This document shows, in pieces, positions 52,738 to 62,969 of a stretch of DNA of 64,000 bases. A program made the translations under genes and the position numbers. Every line of letters starts with the position of its first letter. The stretch's first letter is position 1. This DNA is from Yponomeuta sedellus (taxonomy: Eukaryota > Arthropoda > Insecta > Lepidoptera > Yponomeutidae): contig OW203729.1 in NCBI GenBank assembly GCA_934045075.1, forward strand, positions 8,174,704-8,238,703, read 5' to 3'. The notes beneath the pieces were generated by a model. The model worked only from the letters and a program-made list of their open reading frames with translations. It ran no database searches and was not told where the DNA came from.

Positions 52738-54266
52738 TTACTCGTCCTCCCATGGACAAATGTCGTTCCGCTGCTTCCTTTCGCCGCCCTGGGCGTCGCG
52801 CATCCCGATACTGGGCCGGGAGACTGACGTCAGGCCGTCCTTATGAGCAATTCTCGTCGCGTCCGACTCGGCTGCCGCTGTGGAGTCCCTCGGGACTACC
52901 AGCGGTGCCGAAGGCACTTTGTCTACGTCGTAGTCAGCCCCGAGGTCCTCGCAAACTGCCAGAGGCGCAACGGGCAACCGTGGCATCGCCTCAGACGGCG
53001 GCAGCGCCGGCTTCGCGGCCGAAGCTTCCGGCTTCGCGGTTGGAACTTCCGGCTCCGCTGCCGGATCCTCCTGCACTAAAGGACCCTTCGCAGTTACGGG
53101 AGGCGTCACCACAGGCTCGGTTATTGCTACTGATGCTACTACGGGTTTAGGAGCTTCTGATGACGTCTCTGATTTCGGGACTTCTGTTGCCGCCAATACA
53201 GCCTTCGGTACCGCCGTTACGGGTACCTCAAGCGCGACTGACAATTCAGGCTTCACCGTAGGCTTCGGCTCTGACGTGGACGTTATCGCGGGCTCTGCCT
53301 TGACTGCAACAGTTATCGAGTTTGGCGTAATCGTCGGTGCTTCTGCTGCAGTTTCCGGCGTTGACGGTACAGGCAGCGCCTGTGCGGGTGAGTCGGCGGC
53401 GGGGGGCAAGGGCGGGGGCGGCGGCGCGGGCGCCTCCGCGCCGTCAGTCTCACGAGAACTCGCTGGAAGATCGCCGATTTCGCTACTAGTATCTTTATGT
53501 GAGGCCGGACTTATTTCTGTAATCGTTGACGGTTCTCTCGTTAGCGTCCCGCGCGCGGCGTCGCTCTCCGGCGACACGGCGCGGTCGGAGTCCCTGGAAT
53601 CCGATCTCAAACTAGCGATCGACGCTTCGCGCGTCGAGGCGTCGCACACTCTCACTTCGGTGTCGGTGACGACAATGTCAGTTCTACGATCGCACACTAA
53701 AACAGTTCTCACGTGGTCCTCTAAAGTCTTTCGGTCGGTGGGGGTGACGTCGGCCGAGGCGAAGACGGAGGAGGGCTCATCGCTGGGGGCGAGGGAGCGG
53801 GGCGAAGGGGGGGAGTCGTCGTCGGGGGCGGAGCTGACGCTGATGGTCGGTGTGGGGTGCGGGGGAGGGGCGGGTGCGGTCGAGGGGGGACGGGGCGGCC
53901 GGGGGGAGTGCGGTGGGGAGGCGAGGGGCGCGAGGTGGCGGGGCTCGACGGCGGAGAGGCGGCGGAGGGGGGGCGGGGCGCCGCGCAGGCCGCCGTCGAG
54001 GGTACTCTGCTGCGGCAGGCGGCGGCGCTCGGGCGGGCCGCCGCCGGCGCCGGCGCTGGCCAGCGCGGCGCTAACGTCGCTGGAGGAGGAGCCGGAGTCG
54101 GCGGCGGAGTCCTGCCGGCGGCGCGGCCCGCTGCCGTACACGCCGTCGCGCGCCGCGCTCTCCCACGGCAGTACGTCGCTCGCGTCGTCGTCCGCTGGGT
54201 CACTATTGGGATAACCGTAGCGATTAATACATTCAGATTTGCTGTCATGGCAATGGAAAACTTGCA
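52738..54266 (-). CDS. Last exon of RGS7-like chain: Pro/Ser/Ala-rich tail with PWE motifs
   Basis: After acceptor acaacctctttag a 508-codon frame runs to TAA at 52738-52740. It starts QVFHCHDSKSECINRYGYPN, then SDVLPWESAARDGVY, a long Pro/Ser/Ala/Arg-rich disordered region with a more ordered patch (KTLEDHVRTVLVCDRRTDIV), and ends KQRNDICPWEDE. ICPWE, and the degenerate VLPWE near the start, match the CPWE motifs repeated in the C-tails of the orphan receptors GPR158 and GPR179. The exon joins in phase to 54520-54716. Alternatively it is the 3' end of a separate GPR158-like gene. The stop coincides with a good donor (GA-gtaagta), so the tail may continue in another isoform. The plus-strand 312-codon frame opposite is a GC-driven shadow. 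Confidence 0.6.
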
Positions 54267-57200
54267 CTAAAGAGGTTGTAATGTTATCGAAGAGACCTTG
54301 TTAAATGATAAATAATAAATTTCTACGACTAATAATTTTCATCCGGGGTTATTATCAGCGGCGGGACTCAACGGAAGGCTATATCACCGAGATTGGTCTG
54401 GCTAAGCCCATGCGCCGAGCTGGACTGCAAGCTGTCCGAGCCACGCCGCTTTATACTCTTCAGCCTCTTCCTCTTGACCTGGCAGAATTAACGCAGAACT
54501 CACCGAAAGGGTATATCACAGAGGTTAGTCTGGCTGTGGCTGTGGGGTGGAGGGTCTGTGGCGCGCGAAGGCTGGGCAGCGCAGACGGCGAGCTCGTGGG
54601 CCGAGCCAGACAGTGAGCGGTCCGAGCCACGCCGTCGCGTCAGGCCCGGCCCAGCTCCGCTTGGAGCGCTCGCCGGGCCGGGCTTCTTCTTGACTTGTCC
54701 GCCAAAGTTAAAGAATCTGAGGGGAATGGTTAGCTATGAGCTACGAACTAAAATCCCTGAATATTTGGAAAAGACCTTACACTTGGCCCTGACTTTCAAG
54801 GTGGAATTTTTGTATTTTCCAGGGAATATATTTATATATATAACACCCCTTTTCCCCCTTATTGTTGCTGGATTTCCTACTTGACTGCAAAACATCCGAT
54901 TTATGTATATGATCTGAATAAAAACAAAATAGTTACAGCTAAGATATGAAGAATTTTTATTGACGACCTCAGATCCCAAATCCCTTACTATGACCGGGTA
55001 TCAAAGATAAGACATAAAAACATACCGATCGTACATACTGTTGGAGTTATTAAACAGTCCCGGCGAAGTTTCTACCGCCACAAAATCCGTTTATACCAAT
55101 CTTGTCACCATGGCAACGCAATAAATAAATTTCTTAAAAAAATATCATGGTAAACATACAATATTATACCACAGGATTGCATTACCGGGATATCAAGTGT
55201 CCTATGTTTCAATTCCGATCATTATCTATCTATATGCCATATTTCATGCACATAACTCCGTTCAGCTGTAATTGCGTGATTGTGTAACAAACATTTGCAC
55301 AAACTTTCACATTAGTAGAATAATTCAATGGTAGAATTAGTCGGAAAAAAAACTTTGGCATTTGCATCTACGTAATGAGATGATTTATACAGCATCTAGT
55401 TATTCACACTATATGGGTCAAGGGACCACTCGCACTCGGCTTGCCCAGCAACTATACCATCTGGACAATTTAGTCGGCCTAACCCATAGGAAAGAAAATT
55501 TAGTCAATACGTGCGGAGCCAACCAACTGCAGGTTTAATAAACACGTTTATCACCATAGGATAAACAAACTGAAATATTCCACTCCAAGCCAGCAACATA
55601 TCTTACTTGGCCTTCTCTGCAGCTCTGGAAGTGGTCGGTGCGGATGAAGCAGTCCTTTTTCAGTTGCAAGTTATACCAAGTGGTCGACCAAGTGGTACCT
55701 TGAGCCACTCTGCCCCAATACTTGGTAGATAACGTCGAGGCAATCAATCGCACTAAATTTGAGTGAGGATTATCTACGGTATAAAACTGTTATTTCGAAT
55801 TGCTATGTCAAAAAGCCACAACGAAAGAAAGAATCAACCTTCAGCTGCAATGCTTCCTGAAACTTTCTAAGCCAACTCGTAGTTAGGAAACCGTTAGCAG
55901 CCCGACTTACTTGGCCTTCTTCTGCAGCACGGTCTTCCCCTCAGCCAGGAGTCTCTGGAAGTGGTCGGAGCGGATAAACCGCGGGTAGCAGTCCTTCTTC
56001 AGCAGCAAGTTGTAGACGTGCGCCGCGGCGTGGTCGAGCGCGTACCGCGAGCCGGTACGCAGACCCTCAGCCACGCGCTCCGCCGTCGCGCCATCGATGT
56101 TGATCTCGCACGGGGCGCCCGGCTTCAGAAACTCCCTGGAAACGGACCGAAGGCGTTGGCACTCAGATATCAAATGAAGGGATTAGAAATACCTTAACTA
56201 GATTCTTTGATCTTGGAATGTGTCTCGTTTTAAGCACGCTTATATAGAGGGTTACGATGCGCTAGTGGCATTTTCCCGAGCGGTTCCGTGCTTCGCAAGG
56301 CACGTTAAGCAGTTGGTGCCGGCTGCCGTCGATAGAGGCCTTAGGGCGACTTAAAAACTTTTGACAGTAAGACCAACCACTAGTCTTGCAAGCCTTCACC
56401 AATCCGGACTTAGTCCCCATGGTGGAGTGTGGCTAATCTATACCATCCTCAGGGAAGAGACCCGTGCTTCTCGGTGGGGACATAATGGATTGATGATGAT
56501 GATATAGAGAATTCGATCAGTCGCACAATGTTCACTTTTACTAGACTTTGGACCAGTGGATTGCCACAACTTTGTACAGAAAAAGCTATGTAAATACTAA
56601 AGAAGGTATAGTGCAATCTAATGTATGAAGACTTGTTAAACTTGTCATCGTGGTATCGAATGTATTTGAATGAAAACAAAGTGCGATAGCGGGTATCATG
56701 CTATCAAACCGAGGTGTGGTGTGATATGTTCAGGTTTAATCGTTTATTGCTTCATGTGGTACAATTGTCTTATTGTAAATCATAGTCGTTACCATGTGTC
56801 TTGCACGGAATTGACGTAATAATGTATAACTTAATTAAATCGGATGATCTGAGACCACGGCACCTGTAGAAGTGCCGAAACGTCGGAAAATTGTAAAAAT
56901 GTAATAAACGAGCATAAATCCGTATAGAAACAGTTTTAATTATGTCTAGTGCTCGTGTTAACCTTAGAAAATACTATAATTTATAACTTATTATGGTTAT
57001 GGCGAAAGAGTCTGTCAGGATCGTGGTAAGTAGCAAATTAAAGGTCTACCTAAGGCCTACCCCTCCGGGATACCGGAGTTTATGGTACGCGGGAGTTTGT
57101 TATCAAATATATGACTCGTTATCAATTAAACATGTCGTTTACTAAGGCCGCGAAAAATTGTGGACGTGATTGGCAATGACAATTGTCAATGATTGGATGA

Positions 57201-60200
57201 CTGATAATGATGTTGACGATTGGCAATGAACCGGTGGGGTTGCTGGGGAAGAGGCCTTTGCTCCACATTGGTCTTCATTTCTTGATTCTTGGGCTGGATA
57301 GATAATATATATCGTTTCCGGTAGCTGTATATACCCACCCAATCTCGAAACAGCAATGTATGTTAGAGGGACAGAAAAAAAATTTAATAGAGAATGTTTA
57401 TTTATCGTCACATCTCATAACCACTAACTTCCAACTATTGCTTTCGATATCAGATCTGCGTTATTTGTTGATCTACTCAAGTTAGCCTAATTTTATCGGA
57501 AACCCTATTTGTAGAACCGTAAGCTAAGTATGTCCCGTTGGATTGAGGCACTAGGCAGTCTATATCAGTTCTTTTGGATCTTATTTAGCCTAGAAATTTT
57601 CTGTTGAGATATACAAAATAGACTACCTACTAAATATGAATACTTACCTACATAGCCAGCTCATTGAATAGCTCCGGAAGATAAAAGTATGCTAACAGTT
57701 TCTGTATTATATCATACTCACTTATAGATCTAATAATACAGCATGTTGGGAACGCACTGTTCATTTCTTACTCTGTTGGACATAGAAAGCTGAGGCAATG
57801 CTCTATGATGTTTTACTATCACTGTCTGCTACATACTCTCTAAGCACTCGATGATCTGACCCAACACGTTGGGAATGCTCTTGTCGCTTCTCCTTCCTCT
57901 GTCGGAGATAGGCGATTCAGGAATGTGAGCAAGGCTATACTATATCATACGCACTCGTAGATCTGATCCAGCTTGTTGGCAATGTGCTTGGAGCTACTGC
58001 GGCGCAGGTCCTGCACGGCGAGCCAGAAGCGGATGTTCTCGTGCGAGTATTCCTTGCGCAAGAAGCTGGTGAACTCCACAAGCCCCGTGGGGTCGGAGAC
58101 CAGCTCCTCGATGGAGAGCGCCCAGCGCTGTACGCGTTTCTCCGTTGGTACTTCCACACTGCGAAGACCGAAGTTGAAAAATGACCTTATTGTGCTGTTT
58201 ATTTGGTGCCAAATGTTGATGTCGAAAATGAGTAAACACAAAGAACCATATTCAAAATGGATCAGTATTTTAAGCGGACTACCGTGTAATATATGGAAGG
58301 GAGTTTTGTGGAATAACAAGAATCATAAAATAAGTACATGCGTCAATCGTAGAAATACATGAGTCACCGAACAGCTGATCACAAGTTTTAGTTTTCGATT
58401 GGAATTGATACATTTATTTGAACTACCAGGCACGTTAAATAGACATAGGCTGAGATTAATGCACGACGGCTGCTATGCTGAGCCATTTGTTACCAGCCTG
58501 AAGCTAACTAATACTTGATATACTCAGGGCAACACTACAAAGATTACTATAACATTACAGGAAGTAGAAACAAGACAGAAAAGAGTCACTCACAGGGGGT
58601 TGTTGATTTGCCAAAAGAGGGTGTCATCGCTGACCCAGGGATTGGAGGGCTGCGGCGGGGTTAGCCAGGGATCGTAGGGAGCGAAGGTCTCCGAATAGGC
58701 CAAAAGGGCCTCTAGGGCAATTGAAGTCTTCACTCGCGTACGGTCCAGGCTCGCTTTTAGATGTTCGATCTAGAAGAGAAGAAATGTGAAATGAGACAAG
58801 GCACTAAAGAGTCGCTACGGGGAGTCACTACTAGAGACACTTCTTGTTGGGAGTGATTAATTTGTGTGGTAAAAATGGTTGAAAAGTAAGCTACCGAAAC
58901 AAGAGAATAATACCATAAAATATAATAATAATGGAATCCGTGGAAAAATAAGTATCAGAATTTACTAGTAAGTATCTGAAGTTGAACGAGCTTTTTGATA
59001 GATACGATAGTTGTATACGCTTAAAACTACCGTCAGAGGCCGATCTCGCGGGTCTCTCTTTTTCCCAAGACTGCAGGTTTTTATAGATCCCAAGAATACC
59101 GTACCACGCCAGTATGCCTGCTTCTCGCTATACTGGCTTGAGTAGGTATATCTTGACGTAGACCTATCCAATTATTTAGAACCAAACTTTTCAGCTTTTA
59201 GTAGGAGAGTACTACTAAAAATTGAAAATCTTCTAAGAATTGGAGTTTTTTTTTTGCTAATAAAAAAAAGTTGTTCCCAAGAACTCTATAGATGGCGCTG
59301 AACTGACTAATTCACTAGCATTTGCGACCAGGAACGATCATGGGCAAATCGGGACGCTCGAGGCAATAACTTGCCAAGTTTAGCGCCATCTATCTAGCGA
59401 CTAGGGATGAATTAGAAAATTATCCCTCACTATCAGACATACATTCTGGAAGTATACGCTGGTGAATATCCCTGAGTTATTAAATCGGGAGATTGTGAGA
59501 AGCGGATGACACCTATCGTTCTCAAATAAACAACAAGCTAGATGCACTTATCTAGCATCAGACAATAGTCAGGATTTGCAAGTAGCAACGGCTTAGATGG
59601 TTGGGTCACTGAAAAGAATGCCGGACAACAGATCGATTAAGATGTTGATCAGTGGATGCCGCAAAAAAACCGGAAAGGCAGGCAGGAGGCCCAGACAAAA
59701 AGACGAAGAGGCAGGCCCAGAAAACGTTGGATTGAGTTTATTGAAGAAAACCTTAGAAATATGGACCAATACGATAACAAGAAGAGAGTTTCGGTGGCCC
59801 GAGTCACGTGAATGAGTGTGGAGAAGTGGACCCAAAATCATACGTACATTTTCTTCTTCTCCCCTAATCTACTACAGATTATCAGAGAAAGTCATATTTG
59901 AGCAACTTATACCGAAACCGAACTCTGCGATCAAACTTTAGCCAATTTATTTAGTGGAGAGGTTGCTTTTTTAATAATGATGATGGAGATGCCGGAAATT
60001 CTGGACATGGACAGCTCTCTAACTTTTTCTTTTGGCTCTTGGATCAAGTTTTGCGTCAACACAACGCAAAATATACCCACCTCTCTGTTGAGCTGGTGGA
60101 CGGTGCGCTTCTTTGGCGTGGGGTGTCTCGCGCGCACCGGTACGGGGCAGTGCTCCAGGGCGCTCTGCAATCCTGGCGGCGGACGAGCCACGCGCCAGTA

Positions 60201-62657
60201 CGCACGTTCTTGGCTGTCTGCTACCACCTTGTCCATCTTCTTGCGCTCTTTGGCTAGCCGCACCTGCAGAGTGAGCAATGTCATAAGCTACAGAACGAGA
60301 TAGATCGGCTTAATTATCACGGTACACGCGGATTAGCGTAGGCGAATTGGGAAGGTGGATTTGAAGACTTTTTTGATATCGTAGTGTTTCTTCGAAGCGT
60401 CAAAGTAAAATTATAAACAACAACGCAAAAAACAACACATAAAGTTAGTCTACTGCGTCGACTTAATGCTGCAGAAGGTGTTTGTATCTGTGTGTCATAA
60501 CTTTAGTATGAGAGATTTTTTTAAGAAACTTGAACAAACTTGTGCTGAAATGGGGTAGGTGAGTGCCTCAGTCATAAAGCTACGACCAAACAGCCAACTG
60601 ACCGTTGACGTTCTATTTTGTTAAGAAGTTATTTTATATGCAGCTCGGCCATCGCCTCTAGATCGTATTCATCGCGTACTTCACGTCGCCTCGCCCTACG
60701 AATAAGGCAGTTGAGTACAGTAACCATGAGACTATGGCCATTAAGAATATTCCCCACTAATATGCTCTTCCGCCTTCCATTTCGCCGAGAGATTATTTTT
60801 TACTCCACGCCAAGCCATATCTGGCGCAGGCGAGTACAGTACAATCATGACGGTACGACAAAGAATAACATTCCCTCGCTAACCTGCTCTTCCGCCTGCA
60901 TAGTTATGAAGTCCCATTTCGCCGCGAGATTCTTTTTCAGATTGGCCATCGCCTCCAGCTCATACTCTTCCAGGCCGTGGCGCTGTTTGTTGCGCAGTGT
61001 TCGCTTGACGAGGTAGATCGCGTACTCCACATTGTCGGGCCCGAGCCCCGGGGCTGCCTGGCCGCTGCCGGTGGCGCGCGGCGGTTGCCACGGCCAGTAG
61101 TAGGGACTCTGTGGAGGTTAGTACTTACGGTAAGTAATTAACCAATTAACAACAGACGACATCTGTGCCGCAGCAGTAGTGCATCGGCCTACCAGGGTGA
61201 GGTCCCGGGTTCGAACGGACAAAACAGAACCCCAGGTATTGGATGTTTAAAAGTTTGTGATGTCGCTGTTTCTGGTTCACACGACACAGGGTATCCTAGT
61301 GTGGGGCCAAAAGCAATGTATGTGTCTGCATGTAAATATAATGTCATTTATTTTCAACTTGAAGATATACGGTGAATATTTATAAGAAAACGATGCCCAC
61401 AAAACAAACTAAATACTATAAAATACCCTGGGGTAAAGTAGTAGTCTTTCCTTTGTAATGTCACCACAGACAGTTTATGCGGCGTTTATGAAGTGGTTGA
61501 AGGATTATGTTTTTATAGATGCAAAACAATTTTTAATCTTCTATTAGTTACTGTCAGACGTTTCTTTCATATGCGCTTTGGCCAATTGGCAGCAGTTAGC
61601 AGTACATTAACAGTTTGTAGGAACATAGGGTTAAAACGTGATAAAAGCATAGGTAAAAATTTAGTGCTGACAAGTACGTCTTGGAATATAATTCAAATTA
61701 TTTAGAATCCATAGCTGTGCTAGGTTCATCAACTGTTATAGCAGATAACACTAACTTTTTCCGTTTACAAATCTAACATGTGTTAACTCAATTAAAACTG
61801 TTTTTATACGGATTTATGACATGTGTCATCCGGGACCACGGCACCTGAAAAAGTGCCGAAACGTTGGAAAATTGTAAAAAATGTAATAAACGAGCATAAA
61901 TCCCTATAAAAACAGTTTTAATTATGTCTACTGCTCGTGTTAACCTTAGAAAATACTATGTGTTAACTCATTAAGTCTGGTTATAAGGGCCAACAAATTA
62001 CTTGAGTGAGGGCCAGTTTCTGAATTGAGAATCTCACTTCGTAAATATTCTTTCACGCTCTTTGCTGACAAATTCGACGAAACAGCGAAAAAAGTGTTAA
62101 GTGTTAACTGTCCGTTCCTTATATATTATTATGCGAGAGTGTAACTGTGAGTTAATCAGTGTGTGTCAGTGTTTTGAGTATGAGGGAAAGTACCGCAGCA
62201 AATAAATACTTAGATATGTAAGCAGGGAAGTATTTATAGAAATAAAGTTAAAGGTTAATCCCTAAAAACTTCACGGTATCTTTGTGAGATATTGTTTTGA
62301 GCGAAACTAAAACATACACTCTGCTTCATTACTTTAATTATATAAATAGAAGAAACTTAAAACTAAATATTTAGGCAAGGTTACAAAAGTAAAGTACTTA
62401 CTTGAAATCTATAAAGAGAGGAATCATCTTTCAAGACGAGGTTTTTGGAATCATTCACAGGAAAGAAGTAACCATATTGGCAGAGTTGATTGGCTAAGTT
62501 CGTTGCTTCAACTGAAATGAGAAATAACGCACATTGGTGTATCAAAATACTGATATATATCGACAATTTTTTTAGATAAAAAAATATACATTACCGTTAC
62601 CATTGGTAGTTTCATCAAGATTGAACCGTTCCATTAGCCATTCGATAAGATCATAAC
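52738..62657 (-). CDS. RGS7: R7-family regulator of G-protein signalling (RGS7-like), 5' end outside window
   Basis: Nine exons are visible, all phase-compatible: 62601-62657, 62402-62511, 60884-61108, 60081-60263, 58594-58769, 57955-58158, 55911-56135, 54520-54716, 52738-54266. Domains in order: C-terminal part of DEP, R7H (SPYYWPWQ...EEYELEAMANLKKNLAAKW), a conserved helical link, GGL (IEHLKASLDRTRVKTS...NPWVSDD) and RGS (RWALSIEELV...YPRFIRSDHFQRLL). R7 RGS proteins pair through GGL with G-beta-5 and accelerate GTP hydrolysis on Gi/o-alpha at membranes; DEP and R7H bind the R7BP/R9AP anchor or GPR158. Catalytic-fold residues of RGS (Glu, Asn in YSHENIRFWLA; Arg/Asp in FIRSDHF) are present. 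The first DEP exon(s) lie beyond 64000. The last two exons are less certain than the rest. Confidence 0.85.
54388..54478 (-). pseudogene. Duplicate of RGS7 tail exon (copy A)
   Basis: Minus strand, acceptor gttaattctgccag, reads VKRKRLKSIKRRGSDSLQSS then SAHGLSQTNL, donor gtgata (phase 1 out). The neighbouring exon 54520-54716 contains QVKKK, RRRGSDRSLSGSAHEL and SHSQTNL with the same flanks (gtgatatacc / gtgatatagcc). Copy A needs a phase-0 entry that no upstream exon provides, so it is either decayed or used by an isoform I cannot see. Confidence 0.5.
54520..54716 (-). CDS. RGS7 tail exon (copy B)
   Basis: Acceptor ccattcccctcag; first base completes Lys from the RGS exon (AA-A), then FFNFGGQVKKKPGPASAPSG, LTRRRGSDRSLSGSAHEL, PPPHSHSQTNL. 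It ends one base into a codon at donor gtgata, which fits 52738-54266. GC-rich and basic. Confidence 0.6.
54720..55359. other. RGS7 intron 7, nothing recognised
   Basis: AT-rich intron sequence; 55085-55320 is vaguely Helitron-like ('ctgtaattgcgtgattgtgt') but not assignable. Confidence 0.3.
55360..55540 (+). mobile_element. SINE-like repeat
   Basis: 'tgcatctacgtaatgagatgatttatacagcatctagt', 'ctataccatctggacaattt' and 'gtgcggagccaaccaac': the 10470 family. Confidence 0.5.
55595..55750 (-). pseudogene. Decayed duplicate of the last RGS-domain exon
   Basis: 'cttacttggccttct...gcagc', 'ctctggaagtggtcgg', 'gcggat', 'agcagtccttttt' and 'gcaagtt' appear in the same order and spacing as in exon 55911-56135, only ~300 bp away. 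On minus it reads NLQLKKDCFIRTDHFQS, recalling LLLKKDCYPRFIRSDHFQ, with deletions and the stop region altered. Confidence 0.7.
55911..56135 (-). CDS. RGS7: RGS7 exon: second half of RGS domain
   Basis: Reads EFLKPGAPCEINIDGATAER, YALDHAAAHVYNLLLKKDCY, PRFIRSDHFQRLLAEGKTVL. Acceptor cggtccgtttccag; first base completes Glu. It ends GCC AA at donor gtaagt; read-through would stop at once (AAG TAA), so an intron-retained form would end here. Confidence 0.95.
56255..56505 (+). mobile_element. SINE fragment
   Basis: 'tgcgctagtggcattttcccgagcgg', 'cgtgcttcgcaagg', 'ttggtgccggctg', 'gggattgatgatgatgat': family of 32640. Confidence 0.5.
56850..56990. repeat. Dispersed repeat 'aattaaaactg' (copy 2)
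   Basis: 'gaccacggcacctgtagaagtgccgaaacgtcgg' through 'cagttttaattatgtctagtgctcgtgttaacc', as at 41640 and 61790. Confidence 0.6.
57005..57090 (+). mobile_element. RTE 3' end scrap
   Basis: 'ctgtcaggatcgtggtaag...cctacccctccgggatac' matches the 3' end of the RTE copies at 22-26 kb, diverged. Confidence 0.5.
57955..58158 (-). CDS. RGS7: RGS7 exon: first half of RGS domain
   Basis: Reads VEVPTEKRVQRWALSIEELV, SDPTGLVEFTSFLRKEYSHE, NIRFWLAVQDLRRSSSKHIA, NKLDQIY. The ENIRFWLA helix and Glu/Asn contacts for G-alpha are intact. Phase 2 in, GA out at donor gtgcgt. Confidence 0.95.
58594..58769 (-). CDS. RGS7: RGS7 exon: GGL domain
   Basis: Reads IEHLKASLDRTRVKTSIALE, ALLAYSETFAPYDPWLTPPQ, PSNPWVSDDTLFWQINNP. 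The G-gamma-like fold with NPW(V/I)SDD is the G-beta-5 binding segment. Phase 0 in, CT out at donor gtgagt. Confidence 0.95.
59285..59405. mobile_element. Small foldback element
   Basis: 'atagatggcgctgaactgac' and 'ttagcgccatctatc' mirror each other around ~90 bp. In RGS7 intron 4. Confidence 0.4.
59600..59835 (+). mobile_element. LINE 3' coding scrap
   Basis: 'aggaggcccagacaaaaagacg', 'ggcaggcccagaaaacgttggattgag' and 'aatatggaccaatacgat' encode RPRKRWIEFIEENL-type residues at the C-terminus of Jockey/CR1-like LINE ORF2. Confidence 0.45.
60081..60263 (-). CDS. RGS7: RGS7 exon: link between R7H and GGL
   Basis: Reads VRLAKERKKMDKVVADSQER, AYWRVARPPPGLQSALEHCP, VPVRARHPTPKKRTVHQLNR then E. 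Phase 0 on both sides; acceptor gctcactctgcag, donor gtgggt. Confidence 0.9.
60630..60830 (-). pseudogene. Decayed, scrambled duplicate of the R7H exon
   Basis: On plus: 'cagctcggccatcgcctctagatcgtattcatc' mirrors 'cagattggccatcgcctccagctcatactcttc' of the exon at 60884-61108. 'attccccactaatatgctcttccgcc...catttcgccgagagatt' mirrors 'attccctcgctaacctgctcttccgcc...catttcgccgcgagatt'. The order is rearranged and stops interrupt every frame. Confidence 0.7.
60884..61108 (-). CDS. RGS7: RGS7 exon: R7H domain
   Basis: Reads SPYYWPWQPPRATGSGQAAP, DNVEYAIYLVKRTLRNKQRH, GLEEYELEAMANLKKNLAAK, WDFITMQAEEQ. Phase 0 on both sides; acceptor ctaacctccacag, donor gttagc. The Gly/Pro/Ala insert after WPWQ is somewhat longer than usual. 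Confidence 0.95.
61170..61340 (+). mobile_element. tRNA-derived SINE
   Basis: 'gcagcagtagtgcatcggcc' and 'cccgggttcgaacggac' head, then 'gtgatgtcgctgtttctggttcacacgacacagggtatcc'; family of 3651. Confidence 0.55.
61790..61960. repeat. Dispersed repeat 'aattaaaactg' (copy 3, with both ends)
   Basis: 'caattaaaactgtttttatacggatttatg' and 'aaatccctataaaaacagttttaattatg' are inverted ends around 'ggcacctgaaaaagtgccgaaacgttgg'. It suggests a short element with TIRs, of which the other copies hold one half. Confidence 0.6.
62402..62511 (-). CDS. RGS7: RGS7 exon: DEP domain, C-terminal half
   Basis: Reads EATNLANQLCQYGYFFPVND then SKNLVLKDDSSLYRFQ. GYFFPV and the LYRFQ end are DEP hallmarks. TT completes Val; phase 0 out at donor gtaagt. 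Confidence 0.95.
62601..62657 (-). CDS. RGS7: RGS7 exon: DEP domain, middle
   Basis: Reads YDLIEWLMERFNLDETTN. Its first two bases complete a codon from an upstream exon outside the recognised region; G out at donor gtaacg. Confidence 0.9.
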
Positions 62658-62739
62658 CTGAAACAAATACATTATGTGAATGTACTGTTATGAAAATACT
62701 GATGTTGGGGCACGTGCGGATACCGAGTGCTATTCTGAC

Positions 62740-62960
62740 TGCCTTCATAGTCTAGCGGCATGACATCCTATTACTACTAAATAGGTTTTTAAATTCTTTT
62801 ACTACGCCAAAGGTCGCGGGATGGACAATATATTTGTACAAATGGCCTCAGTCTGGGTGTATTTACGTGATTCTGATGTGATTACCTGGTCACAGCACAG
62901 GGTATCCTACTTGAGGACCAGGGCAAGTGATTGTGTTGTATGCAATATATTATCATTACT
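62740..62960 (+). mobile_element. SINE remnants
   Basis: 'cttcatagtctagcggcatgac', 'tactaaataggtttttaaattc', then 'tttgtacaaatggcctcagtctggg...cacagggtatcctacttgagg': two families interleaved. Confidence 0.5.
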
Positions 62961-62969
62961 CTTCCAAGC

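Noticed and set aside
53276..54214. 312-codon plus-strand open frame
   Set aside because: It lies antisense to the RGS7 tail exon; Gly/Arg/Ala-rich reading of a GC-rich repeat-like coding strand, with no start context or homology.
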